From Ignavibacteriales bacterium (GTDB lineage Bacteria; Bacteroidota; Ignavibacteria; Ignavibacteriales; Melioribacteraceae), in NCBI GenBank assembly GCA_020059785.1, contig JAGVBL010000387.1:1-18979 (forward strand): a stretch of 18,979 nucleotides of DNA. The letters run 5' to 3'. Numbering within the stretch: the stretch's first letter is position 1; the number at the start of each line of letters is the position of its first letter. The notes below the pieces were generated by a model, which worked only from the letters and a program-made list of their open reading frames with translations, had not been told where the DNA came from and searched no databases. Shown here piece after piece: positions 7,732 to 15,839 of this stretch. The position numbers and the translations under genes were made by a program.

Positions 7732-10185
7732 TTATTTCACTACTATGTTATAAATTTTGTTCGGGACAAATATTTCTTTTACTATTTCTTTATCCTGAAT
7801 GTACTTAATTACTCTTTCATCCGACTTCACAAATTTTGCAGTAGTTTCTTTATCTGAATTATTAGCCACTTCGATTGTTGCTCTTAATTTACCATTAATT
7901 TGTACAGCGATATTAACCCTATCTTCAATTAAAGCCGATTTATCTACATCGAACCAAACAGGTGTTTGATAAATCGATTGTTTATTACCTAATAATTGCC
8001 AGCATTCTTCGCCAAGATGCGGTGCAAGTGGTGCAATCATTACTGCAAATCTTTGTAAGCAATAGGTCTTTAAATCATTTCTGCATTCATCTAAAGACTT
8101 AAATTCATTTATTAGCTCCATTAGTGCTGCAACTGCAGTATTGAATCGGAAATGTTCAACCTCAACTTCAACTTTATCAAGGGTTTGATTGACTTTTCTA
8201 TAAATTGTTTTTTCTGCTTCGCTTAATTCTTCCAGATTATATTTCACACTTGCCGGGTATTTCTTGCAATAATTTTGATGAGTATTAAACAATGTATAAG
8301 TCCGTTGAACAAACCTGTCAACCCCTACAATCCCTTTATCACTCCAGTCGCCGCCAAGTTCATAAGGACCCATAAACATCATATACATTCTGAATACATC
8401 GGAGCCGTATTCGTTAACAAACTGGTTTGGATCAACAACGTTCCCTTTGGACTTCGACATCTTAGCGCCAAGGTTAGTTATCGTCCCTTGATGAATTAGT
8501 TTCTGAAACGGTTCATCGCTGTTAACCAATCCTATGTCACGTAAAAACTTATGGATGAAGCGTGCATACAAAAGATGCATAACTGCGTGTTCAGCACCGC
8601 CTACATAAGTATCAACCGGGGTCCATGCTTTTCCGAGTTCAGGATCGAACATTCCCTTATCATATTTTGGATTTAAGTAACGTAAGTAATACCACGCTGA
8701 ATCAACAAAAGTATCCATTGTATCAACATCGCGTTTAGCTTCTTTACCACATTTTGGACATTTAGTATTAACGAACTCCGGATTGCTTGCCAGCGGCGAT
8801 CCGCCATCAGGCTTGAAGTTAACATTGTAAGGAAGTTCGACCGGAAGTTGATCCTCGGGAACAGGTACAAGTCCACATTCATTGCAATGTATTATCGGAA
8901 TTGGTGTTCCCCAGTAACGCTGACGGGAAATTAACCAATCCCTTAGTCTATAATTAATCGTGTGTTTACCAATTCCTTTTTCTTCTAACCACTCAATTAT
9001 TTTTTTCTTGGCATCTTCTACATAAAGACCGTTCAAGAAATCGCTGTTAATAGCAGGACCGTTCTCTGTAAATGCTTTACCTTCAAATCCATCCGGCGGT
9101 TGAACAGTTCTTAAAATTGGTAAGTTGAATTTTTCTGCAAATTCCCAATCGCGCTCATCCTGACCGGGAACAGCCATAATTGCACCGGTACCGTAAGTCA
9201 TCAAAACATAATCTGCAATCCAGATCGGAATATTTTTATTCGTAACCGGATTAATTACATAAGCTCCAGTAAAAATTCCAGTTTTTTCTTTTACCGTAGA
9301 TGTGCGGTCAATCTCTGTCATCGATTTAATTGAATCTTTGTACTCATCAACTTTTTGTTTGAACTCACTGGTTGTAAGTTTATCAATCAAAGGATGCTCA
9401 GGCGCGAGCACCATATATGTTGCCCCGAAGAGTGTATCAGGTCTAGTTGTAAATATTTTTATTTTGTCGTTAGTTCCGCTAACACTAAAATCAACTTCGG
9501 CACCAATACTTTTTCCAATCCAGTTTAATTGCATTGTTTTAGTTTTTTCCGGCCAATCGATTTTATTCAACCCATCTAAAAGTTCTTCTGCGTAATCAGT
9601 AATCTTAAAGAACCATTGCGTAAGGTTTTTCTGAACAACCGTTGTTCCGCAACGCTCGCATGAACCATCATTTAAAACCTGCTCGCGTGCTAAAACTGTT
9701 TGACAGGATGGACACCAGTTAACCGGTGCATTCTTTCTGTAAGCTAAACCTTTTTTATAAAGTTGTAAAAAGAGCCATTGATTCCATCGATAGTATTCTG
9801 GTACACATGTCATCAGTTCAGAATCCCAATCATACATGCCGCCCATATGTTTTACCATAACACGTATGTCTTCTATATTTTTAAGAGTGCTGTCCTTAGG
9901 ATGAATTCCGGTTTTAATTGCATAATTTTCTGCCGGAAGTCCGAATGCATCATAACCAATCGGTTCAAAAACATTGTATCCTCTTAACTTCTTAAAACGC
10001 GCCCAAGAATCAGTCGGACCATAATTGTACCAATGTCCTATGTGCATCTTAGCAGCGGATGGATAAATAAACATTACAAGGCAGTAAATCTTTTTTTCGA
10101 GGTCTGTTAAGTCGGTCTTATAAACTTTCTTATCTTCCCAAAACGTCTGCCATTTAGTTTCAATTTCCTGGAACGGGTATTTCAT
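7732..10185 (-). CDS. leuS: leucyl-tRNA synthetase
   Basis: This protein of 817 residues (from the chosen start) is a class I leucyl-tRNA synthetase of usual bacterial length. The HIGH motif is HIGH at 48-51 and the KMSKS loop is KMSKS at 575-579. Between them lie a zinc-ribbon CPSCQ...CERCG, the CP1 editing domain with TTRPDTLFGATYMVLAPEHP, and a second ribbon CNECG...CPKCG. The open frame extends to a TTG at 10218, but that TTG is part of the promoter box at 10216-10223. The ATG at 10185 gives MKYPFQEIETKWQ, the typical LeuRS N-terminus, so it is used here. No strong Shine-Dalgarno precedes it. The gene is divergent from zwf and heads the long minus-strand block. Confidence 0.97.
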   Translation of the reverse strand: MKYPFQEIETKWQTFWEDKKVYKTDLTDLEKKIYCLVMFIYPSAAKMHIGHWYNYGPTDSWARFKKLRGYNVFEPIGYDAFGLPAENYAIKTGIHPKDSTLKNIEDIRVMVKHMGGMYDWDSELMTCVPEYYRWNQWLFLQLYKKGLAYRKNAPVNWCPSCQTVLAREQVLNDGSCERCGTTVVQKNLTQWFFKITDYAEELLDGLNKIDWPEKTKTMQLNWIGKSIGAEVDFSVSGTNDKIKIFTTRPDTLFGATYMVLAPEHPLIDKLTTSEFKQKVDEYKDSIKSMTEIDRTSTVKEKTGIFTGAYVINPVTNKNIPIWIADYVLMTYGTGAIMAVPGQDERDWEFAEKFNLPILRTVQPPDGFEGKAFTENGPAINSDFLNGLYVEDAKKKIIEWLEEKGIGKHTINYRLRDWLISRQRYWGTPIPIIHCNECGLVPVPEDQLPVELPYNVNFKPDGGSPLASNPEFVNTKCPKCGKEAKRDVDTMDTFVDSAWYYLRYLNPKYDKGMFDPELGKAWTPVDTYVGGAEHAVMHLLYARFIHKFLRDIGLVNSDEPFQKLIHQGTITNLGAKMSKSKGNVVDPNQFVNEYGSDVFRMYMMFMGPYELGGDWSDKGIVGVDRFVQRTYTLFNTHQNYCKKYPASVKYNLEELSEAEKTIYRKVNQTLDKVEVEVEHFRFNTAVAALMELINEFKSLDECRNDLKTYCLQRFAVMIAPLAPHLGEECWQLLGNKQSIYQTPVWFDVDKSALIEDRVNIAVQINGKLRATIEVANNSDKETTAKFVKSDERVIKYIQDKEIVKEIFVPNKIYNIVVK

Positions 10186-10215
10186 AGTTTTCAATAAATT
10201 TGTAAAAAATGTTGT

Positions 10216-10247
10216 CAAAATTAGGCAAATTGCAAAGGGTTATCAAG
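10216..10247 (-). promoter_or_regulatory. Bacteroidota-type promoter for leuS
   Basis: The minus strand reads TAATTTTG at 10223-10216, a full match to TAnnTTTG, with CTTG (3 of 4 to TTTG) 20 bases upstream at 10247-10244. Transcription would begin near 10210, about 25 bases before the ATG at 10185. Confidence 0.6.
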
Positions 10248-10308
10248 GATTGATTTAACTGGATTTTTTGATAATTAAGACTAAGCATACTGCCTGATAC
10301 AGAACCAA

Positions 10309-10336
10309 TTTGTTTGTTAAATCCTTTTTATATTGA
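10309..10336 (+). promoter_or_regulatory. possible promoter for zwf
   Basis: TTTG at 10309-10312 is followed after 16 bases by TATATTGA at 10329-10336, which resembles but does not match TAnnTTTG and is closer than the usual 19-20 bases. It is the best candidate in the gap before zwf, whose ATG is at 10372. Confidence 0.25.
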
Positions 10337-10371
10337 AGGGACTAAATTTCTAAGAAAGAAAAGGATACCAT

Positions 10372-11892
10372 ATGAACAAACCGGATTCCCATCTGTTTGT
10401 AATATTTGGCGCTTCGGGCGATTTAACTAAACGTAAACTTGTTCCGGCTATTTATTCGCTATATGTTCAAAATCTTCTACCGGATAATTTTACTCTCGTT
10501 GGAGTTTCAAGAAGTGAACTGAATGATTCTTCCTTCCGTGAAAAAATGGAAAACGCAATTAATCAATTCAGCCAAATAAATAATTTTTCCAGGATTGAAC
10601 AATTTCTGCAAAAGGTTTTCTATATATCGATGGATAGTACTAAGCCAGAGGACTTCGATTTTCTAAAAAACAGATTGCAAAAGTTACGAACAGAGTTTAA
10701 AATAAATTCAAATACAATTTTTTATTTATCTACTCCACCGAATCTTTATTCTATTATACCCCATAATTTAGCTGCTCATAATTTGAATAATCAGAAGGAT
10801 GGATGGGTAAGATTAATAATAGAAAAGCCATTTGGTAACGATTACGATTCCGCACAAAATTTAGAAAACGAATTGATTAAATCCTGGGATGACGAACAGA
10901 TTTACAGGATCGACCATTATCTTGGAAAGGAGACTGTTCAGAATCTATTGGTAACAAGATTTTCTAATGGAATCTTTGAACCTCTATGGAATAGAAATTA
11001 TATTCATCATGTTGAAGTAACATCTGCTGAAAGTATTGGTATTGAAGATCGGGGTGTTTATTATGAATCGACTGGTGCGTTAAGAGACATGATCCAGAAT
11101 CATCTTCTTCAGATTGTGGGTTTGATAGCAATGGAACCTCCATCTTCTCTCGATCCATCAGCTATCCGGAATGAAATATTAAAAGTGTTTCAATCGCTCA
11201 GACCAATAAAAGAGGAAGATGTTCAAAAAGTTTCAATACGCGGACAGTATATTGCCTCCAGGATTAAAGGCGAACATGTTTCAGGATATCGGGAAGAAAA
11301 AAGTGTTGACTCCAATTCTACAGTTGAAACATACGCAGCTTTGAAATTTTATATCGATAACTGGCGATGGGGCGGAATCCCTTTTTATATTAGAACCGGG
11401 AAACGTTTACCTACGACTGTAAATGAAGTCGTGATTCATTTCAAAAAAACTCCTCATTTTTTATTTAGTAAGGATAGAGAAGTTAATTCTTGCAATCAGT
11501 TGGTATTGCGAATACAACCCGATGAAGGAATACTCCTAAAATTCGGTATGAAAATTCCGGGTGCCGGTTTCGAAGTTCAAACAGTGAATATGGATTTTCA
11601 CTACTCAGATTTATCGGTAGATAGAATTCCATCGGCTTATGAACGGTTGCTTTATGATGCGATGAAGGGTGATACAACCTTGTTTGCCCGGATCGAAGAA
11701 GTAATGGCTGCCTGGAAATTTTTAATGCCGGTTATAAATGGATGGAAGAATAATAAAAAAATTCCTCTCTACGGATATTCAGCTGGTACATGGGGACCGG
11801 AATATGCTGATAAATTGATTGAAGGTGAAAATATGAGCTGGCGTTATCCATGTAAAAATCTTGCCGATGACGGAGTCTATTGTGAACTCTAA
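10372..11892 (+). CDS. zwf: glucose-6-phosphate 1-dehydrogenase
   Basis: This 506-residue protein oxidises glucose 6-phosphate to 6-phosphogluconolactone with NAD(P)+, the first step of the oxidative pentose phosphate pathway, in the cytoplasm. The dinucleotide-binding loop is GASGDLTKRKL (13-23). IEKPFGND follows in the middle of the Rossmann domain. The substrate-binding signature RIDHYLGKE lies at 179-187 (His182, Lys186). The C-terminal half has the family's YIRTGKRLP and WRWGG stretches. The ATG is preceded by AAAAGGAT. The gene overlaps the start of pgl at its 3' end, so the two are one transcription unit. No 6-phosphogluconate dehydrogenase gene is present in the window. Confidence 0.96.
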   Translation: MNKPDSHLFVIFGASGDLTKRKLVPAIYSLYVQNLLPDNFTLVGVSRSELNDSSFREKMENAINQFSQINNFSRIEQFLQKVFYISMDSTKPEDFDFLKNRLQKLRTEFKINSNTIFYLSTPPNLYSIIPHNLAAHNLNNQKDGWVRLIIEKPFGNDYDSAQNLENELIKSWDDEQIYRIDHYLGKETVQNLLVTRFSNGIFEPLWNRNYIHHVEVTSAESIGIEDRGVYYESTGALRDMIQNHLLQIVGLIAMEPPSSLDPSAIRNEILKVFQSLRPIKEEDVQKVSIRGQYIASRIKGEHVSGYREEKSVDSNSTVETYAALKFYIDNWRWGGIPFYIRTGKRLPTTVNEVVIHFKKTPHFLFSKDREVNSCNQLVLRIQPDEGILLKFGMKIPGAGFEVQTVNMDFHYSDLSVDRIPSAYERLLYDAMKGDTTLFARIEEVMAAWKFLMPVINGWKNNKKIPLYGYSAGTWGPEYADKLIEGENMSWRYPCKNLADDGVYCEL

Positions 11893-12616
11893 AATAATTA
11901 TATCAGCAGATGTAGAAGAACTTGCGTCTCGCTTTGCCAGAATACTTAAAGATGATGTAAACAATTCAGCTAACTTTTTTAATCTGGTTCTTTCCGGCGG
12001 TTCAACGCCAAAAGCTGTTTTTGATTTTATAGCTGAGAATTATAAAAGCAAAATAGATTGGAATAAAATTCGTTTTTTCTGGGGTGACGAAAGATGTGTA
12101 CCACCGAACAATAAAGAGAGCAATTACTTGATGACCTACGAACATCTTTTTAGCAAATTAGAAATACCAGAAAAAAATATTTTTAGAATTGAGGGGGAGA
12201 ACAATCCCGAATTGGAAGCACAAAGATATTCTAACGTTATCTTAAAAAACGTTCCGAAAGTTAATAGTATTCCTTCGTTTGATTTGATAATGCTCGGTTT
12301 GGGTGAAGATGGACACACCGCATCTATTTTTCCGGACAATTTAGAATTGATCAATAAAGAAAATATTTGCGAAGTAACGGAGCATCCAACCTCACGGCAG
12401 AAGAGAATTACGTTGACCGGAAAGGTTATAAACAATTCAAGAAAAGTTATCTATTTGATTACAGGGAACAGCAAAAATAAAATTGTTGATACAATAATTA
12501 GTCGAAAGAGTGGATTTGATAAGCTTCCCGCTTCGTATATAAATCCAATTAATGGAGAATTAATATGGCTTTTGGATAAAGAATCCGGCAAGGGTTTATC
12601 ACTTCCCCAAAAATGA
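11882..12616 (+). CDS. pgl: 6-phosphogluconolactonase (DevB type)
   Basis: This protein of 244 residues hydrolyses 6-phosphogluconolactone, the product of zwf just upstream. The family motifs are LSGGSTPKAVFDF near the N-terminus, FWGDERCVPPNNKESNY in the middle and LGLGEDGHTASIFPD further on; the last holds the catalytic His. Several starts are open: TTG 11861, ATG 11867 and GTG 11882. I choose GTG 11882 because a GGAG lies six bases before it (11872-11875), while the other two have no Shine-Dalgarno. The choice changes only five to seven residues before the conserved region. With GTG, the gene overlaps zwf by 11 bases, indicating translational coupling. Confidence 0.93.
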   Translation: MNSKIIISADVEELASRFARILKDDVNNSANFFNLVLSGGSTPKAVFDFIAENYKSKIDWNKIRFFWGDERCVPPNNKESNYLMTYEHLFSKLEIPEKNIFRIEGENNPELEAQRYSNVILKNVPKVNSIPSFDLIMLGLGEDGHTASIFPDNLELINKENICEVTEHPTSRQKRITLTGKVINNSRKVIYLITGNSKNKIVDTIISRKSGFDKLPASYINPINGELIWLLDKESGKGLSLPQK

Positions 12617-12639
12617 TTTGATTTTGATACAAAATAGAT

Positions 12640-12668
12640 CAAGAATAGCTAACGAATTAGTCTTCTTG
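12640..12668 (+). terminator. possible terminator after pgl
   Basis: CAAGAA (12640-12645) pairs with TTCTTG (12663-12668), and inside it CTAA (12649-12652) pairs with TTAG (12657-12660) around a CGAA loop. A T-rich stretch follows. It sits between pgl and the promoter of the next gene. The stem is interrupted, so the call is tentative. Confidence 0.4.
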
Positions 12669-12671
12669 CTA

Positions 12672-12702
12672 TTTAATTTCCCCTCCACTTTTCCTAATTT
12701 TG
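12672..12702 (+). promoter_or_regulatory. Bacteroidota-type promoter for the S9 peptidase gene
   Basis: TTTA at 12672-12675 is followed after 19 bases by TAATTTTG at 12695-12702, a full match to TAnnTTTG. Transcription would begin near 12708, leaving about 25 bases before the ATG at 12733. The TTG at 12700 belongs to this box. Confidence 0.65.
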
Positions 12703-12732
12703 AACCAGAATAAAAACCATCTGAGGATTCCA

Positions 12733-14766
12733 ATGAAAAAATTCCTTTCGTTTTTTCTAATAATTATTTCAGCAATTTCTATTTACCCGCAGAAGAGAGC
12801 TCTTACAGTAGAAGATTTATGGAAAATGAAAAGAATCGGCGCATATGACGTATCACCCGACGGAAAAACTATTGCATTTGCAGTAACCACTTTTGATATG
12901 GATGCCAACAAGGGTAACTCCGATATATGGTTAATCGATTTCAACGGGAAAAATTTACGCCCGTTAAAAAATTCAGATGCAAATGAAAGCTCGCCAAAAT
13001 TTTTACCTGATGGTAAATCAATATCATACCAGATGAAAGGTCAAATCTGGACATGTGACTTAGAAGGTAAGAATGACGTTCAACTGACTAATATTTATTC
13101 AGGTGCATCCGGTGTATTCTGGGCAAAAGACGGCAAGAAAATTTTATTCGTTTCATCTGTTTATCCTGATTGCACAACACAGCAATGCAATGAAGAAAAA
13201 GATAAAGCTGATGCAGAAAGCAAAGTAAAAGCAAAAATTTTTACTGAGCTTATGTATAGAACCTTTAACGACTGGCGTGGTGATAAAAGAAGTCATTTGT
13301 TTATGTATGATTTTCAAACCAAAGAATATTACGACCTAATGTTAGGCAGTAAATCCGATTGCCCCCCTGTTGATCTCGGAAGCAGTCAGGATTACTCTTT
13401 CTCTCCCGATGCTAAAGAGATAGCATTTGTAATGAACCCGGATAAGGTTCTTGCAACAAGCACAAACAACGAAGTATATATCATCAATGTTACCGATATA
13501 AAAAAGGAAACAGTTACACCAATAAAGAAAATTTCCAGAAGTCCGGGGAATGATAATCAACCTGTTTATTCTCCTGATGGAAGATATATTGCATTCCGTT
13601 CAATGGCACGTGCCGGATTCGAAGCGGATAAATATACCTTGATGCTTTACCATAGAGCCAGCGGTGAGCTGAGAAATCTTACAGATAAACTTGATATTTC
13701 TGTTGGTCAGATAGTCTGGTCGCCCGATGGCAAATATATTTATTACGATGCTGCGAATCAGGTTTATAATTCAATTTACAGATTTGATATTGCAACAGGT
13801 GATAATCTGCTCTTCCTTAAAGAAGGAACGAACAATGATATGAATATAACCTCCGATGGTCAGTTAATCTACTTTAAGCGTCAACTTAATAACATGCCTT
13901 ATGAAATCTTTTCATTAAAAACCAACGGCGGCGGTATTGAACAAATAACATTTCTAAATAAAGATTTATTAAGCCAGATTCAATTTGGCGAATTCGATAC
14001 TTTCTGGAGCGAGGGTGCAGAAGGTGCCAAAGTTCAATCGATAATTATCAAACCTCCTTTCTTCGATCCGAACAAAAAATATCCATTAATGTTTTTGATT
14101 CACGGAGGTCCGCAAGGTCATTGGAACGATGAATTTCACTATAGATGGAATTCACAATTATTTGCATCAAAAGGATATGTTGTTGTAGCACCAAATCCAA
14201 GAGGTTCAACCGGATACGGGCAAAAATTCACAGATGAAATTTCAGGCGATTGGGGCGGAAAAGTTTATGTCGATTTAATGAACGCATACAATTACGCATT
14301 AAAGAATTACAAATTCATCGATTCGAAAAATACATTTGCTGCCGGTGCTTCATACGGCGGTTATATGATCAACTGGATTTTAGGAAGCACAGATAGATTC
14401 AACGCACTTGTATCTCATGCCGGTGTTTTCAATTTAGAAAGTATGTGGGGAACTACAGAGGAGCTCTGGTTCCCTGAATGGGAATTCCGGGGAACACCAT
14501 GGGAAAATAGAGGAATGTATGAAAGATGGTCGCCTCATCGCAAAGCCGATAATTTCAAAACACCAACACTTGTAATCCACGGCGGTTTCGATTTCAGAGT
14601 TCCGGAAGGACAGGCAATGGAATTGTTTTCATCATTACAGAGAAAAGGTGTGCCGAGTAAATTTTTGTATTTCCCTGATGAATCTCACTTTGTAACCAAA
14701 CCGCAGAATTCACGGCTCTGGTGGAATACAGTGTTTGATTGGTTTGATCAATACAAAAAAAATTAA
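12733..14766 (+). CDS. secreted prolyl-oligopeptidase family (S9) serine peptidase
   Basis: This 677-residue protein begins with a signal peptide (MKKFLSFFLIIISAIS, cleavage near residue 20), so it should act in the periplasm or outside the cell. Residues about 35-400 form a TolB/DPP-like beta-propeller with repeated SPDGK-type units (for example at 41, 280, 330). The C-terminal alpha/beta-hydrolase domain carries HGGPQGHW (457-464), the nucleophile in GASYGGYM (Ser540), Asp620 in HGGFDFRVP and His652 in ESHFV, a complete triad. It is closest to acylaminoacyl-peptidase or dipeptidyl-peptidase V types; exact specificity is unclear. The start is ATG 12733 with a GAGG seven bases before it; the TTG at 12700 lies in the promoter. 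The DUF1232 gene follows after nine bases, so they are likely co-transcribed. Confidence 0.93.
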   Translation: MKKFLSFFLIIISAISIYPQKRALTVEDLWKMKRIGAYDVSPDGKTIAFAVTTFDMDANKGNSDIWLIDFNGKNLRPLKNSDANESSPKFLPDGKSISYQMKGQIWTCDLEGKNDVQLTNIYSGASGVFWAKDGKKILFVSSVYPDCTTQQCNEEKDKADAESKVKAKIFTELMYRTFNDWRGDKRSHLFMYDFQTKEYYDLMLGSKSDCPPVDLGSSQDYSFSPDAKEIAFVMNPDKVLATSTNNEVYIINVTDIKKETVTPIKKISRSPGNDNQPVYSPDGRYIAFRSMARAGFEADKYTLMLYHRASGELRNLTDKLDISVGQIVWSPDGKYIYYDAANQVYNSIYRFDIATGDNLLFLKEGTNNDMNITSDGQLIYFKRQLNNMPYEIFSLKTNGGGIEQITFLNKDLLSQIQFGEFDTFWSEGAEGAKVQSIIIKPPFFDPNKKYPLMFLIHGGPQGHWNDEFHYRWNSQLFASKGYVVVAPNPRGSTGYGQKFTDEISGDWGGKVYVDLMNAYNYALKNYKFIDSKNTFAAGASYGGYMINWILGSTDRFNALVSHAGVFNLESMWGTTEELWFPEWEFRGTPWENRGMYERWSPHRKADNFKTPTLVIHGGFDFRVPEGQAMELFSSLQRKGVPSKFLYFPDESHFVTKPQNSRLWWNTVFDWFDQYKKN

Positions 14767-14775
14767 GGGGGTAAA

Positions 14776-15114
14776 ATGAATTACGAACTTGATGATCTTG
14801 ATCTTAAATATGATTCGCCTTCCAAAGTTGAAAAAGGTAAACAGGAAGTTGAAGAACGTTTGTGGGATAAATTAGAAAGAGTTGGCAAGAAAATAAATTT
14901 TGCCAGAGATGTAAAAGCTCTTTACAAATACATGCGCGATAAATATGTTCCGTGGTATCGTAAATCAATTGTTATTGGTGCGTTAATTTATTTCATAAGT
15001 CCTATTGATGCTGTTCCGGATCTCGCTCCTCTTGTAGGTTATTTAGATGATCTTGGTGTTATTACGGCAGTATTAAAGTTTATGGGAAGCGAGTTAATCC
15101 CTTATTACGAGTGA
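14776..15114 (+). CDS. DUF1232 (YkvA-like) small membrane protein
   Basis: This 112-residue protein has a charged N-terminal half and a C-terminal DUF1232 domain. The domain is recognised by the stretch YFISPIDAVPDLAPLVGYLDD (about 76-96) and the hydrophobic segment around 65-80. The family is widespread and its function is not established; members are probably membrane-associated. A strong AAGGGGG lies before the ATG and the gene starts nine bases after the S9 peptidase stop, so it is likely the second gene of that transcript. A long inverted repeat begins directly after its TGA. Confidence 0.88.
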   Translation: MNYELDDLDLKYDSPSKVEKGKQEVEERLWDKLERVGKKINFARDVKALYKYMRDKYVPWYRKSIVIGALIYFISPIDAVPDLAPLVGYLDDLGVITAVLKFMGSELIPYYE

Positions 15115-15176
15115 AGAGTTCAGAACGCAGAGTGTAGAGTTTAATTCTAAACTCTGCTCTCTGCACTCTGAGTTCT
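15115..15176. repeat. 62-bp long inverted repeat after the DUF1232 gene
   Basis: Positions 15115-15143 pair with 15148-15176 around the loop ATTC. Of 29 positions, 23 are Watson-Crick, three are G-T wobbles and three are mismatches; the innermost eight base pairs are perfect. It begins the base after the TGA. No strong T run follows, so it may be a dispersed palindrome or mRNA-stabilising hairpin as much as a terminator. The arms are built of GAG/CAGAG-like units. Confidence 0.75.
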
Positions 15177-15195
15177 AAGTTCAAAATGGTTATTT

Positions 15196-15720
15196 ATGAA
15201 AAATGTATTTAAAGCCGCCCTTCCAATCATTCTTACATTCTTCGGATGTTCATCGGCAAATTATCCCCCGCTTGAAGTTGTTGACAAAGTTGATATCAAC
15301 CGTTACATAGGTAAAGGGTACGAAATAGCACGGCTTCCTTTTAGTCAGCAGGAAGGATGTTCCTGTACAACTGCTGAATATGAAATAATTGATGCCACAA
15401 CTCTGCGAGTAATGAATAAGTGTATTAAAGAAGGTGAACTTGGATGCTAAGGGGAAAGCGTTTGTAGTTGAAGGAAGTAACAATGCAAAGCTGAGAGTTC
15501 AGTTCTTCTGGCCTTTCCGTGGCGATTATTAGGTAATTGAAATTGATGAAGAAAATTATCAGTATGCAGTTGTTGGAACGCCAAGCAGAAAATATCTGTG
15601 GATACTTTCACGCACACCTAAAATGAACGAAGAGATTTACAATTCGCTTTTACAAAAACCTCAGCAAAAGGATTTGATATTAGTAAGCTTCTCAAAACCG
15701 AACAGAACTGTCCTCAATAA
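15196..15720 (+). pseudogene. lipocalin (Blc/apolipoprotein D-like) lipoprotein pseudogene
   Basis: The first frame (15196-15450, 84 codons) begins with a lipoprotein signal (hydrophobic run ending FFGC, so Cys18 would be lipidated) and the lipocalin stretch IGKGYEIARLP, then ends early at a TAA. The homologous reading continues in the next frame from about 15443 as DAKGKAFVVEG, VQFFWPFRGDY and GTPSRKYLWILSRTPKMNE. It hits an amber TAG at 15530-15532 exactly where relatives usually have Trp, then returns to the first frame near 15664 as AKGFDISKLLKTEQNCPQ and stops at 15718. It thus carries one net insertion, one stop and one net deletion. The GxW motif is also changed (GKG). The intact family binds hydrophobic ligands at the outer membrane. 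Sequencing error could explain an indel but not all four changes. Confidence 0.88.
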
Positions 15721-15740
15721 CTAAAATTTTTATTGAGGAC
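15710..15740 (+). terminator. terminator at the end of the lipocalin pseudogene
   Basis: GTCCTCAATAA (15710-15720) and TTATTGAGGAC (15730-15740) form a perfect 11-bp stem with a nine-base loop, followed by TATTCTTTTA. The left arm contains the ancestral TAA stop, so the terminator has survived the decay of the gene. Confidence 0.75.
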
Positions 15741-15807
15741 TATTCTTTTATTCACTAAGTTACACCCACTTCCAATTTCTGCAAACAATTATATTTAATA
15801 AAAATCT

Positions 15808-15823
15808 CCGGTTAATAAACCGG
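15808..15823 (+). promoter_or_regulatory. small hairpin in the 5' leader of the 186-residue membrane protein gene
   Basis: CCGGTT-AATA-AACCGG forms a perfect 6-bp stem ending five bases before the AAGGAG Shine-Dalgarno (15828-15833). A weak promoter-like TATATTTA lies at 15790-15797, which would place the hairpin at the very 5' end of the transcript. It may stabilise the message or be an operator; neither is shown. Confidence 0.4.
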
Positions 15824-15839
15824 TGCAAAGGAGAAAGTT

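Noticed and set aside
10213..10218. TTGACA (minus strand) as a sigma-70 -35 box for leuS
   Set aside because: No matching TATAAT lies 16-18 bases downstream, and the overlapping TAATTTTG with an upstream CTTG fits the consensus seen at other genes in the window better.
15196..15450. An intact 84-residue lipoprotein gene
   Set aside because: Lipocalin homology continues in another frame beyond the stop, so this is the broken front part of a longer gene rather than a complete small protein.
15250..15483. Minus-strand open frame of 77 codons over the lipocalin remnant
   Set aside because: The plus strand carries recognisable lipocalin sequence in the same place; the minus frame has no start context or known motif.
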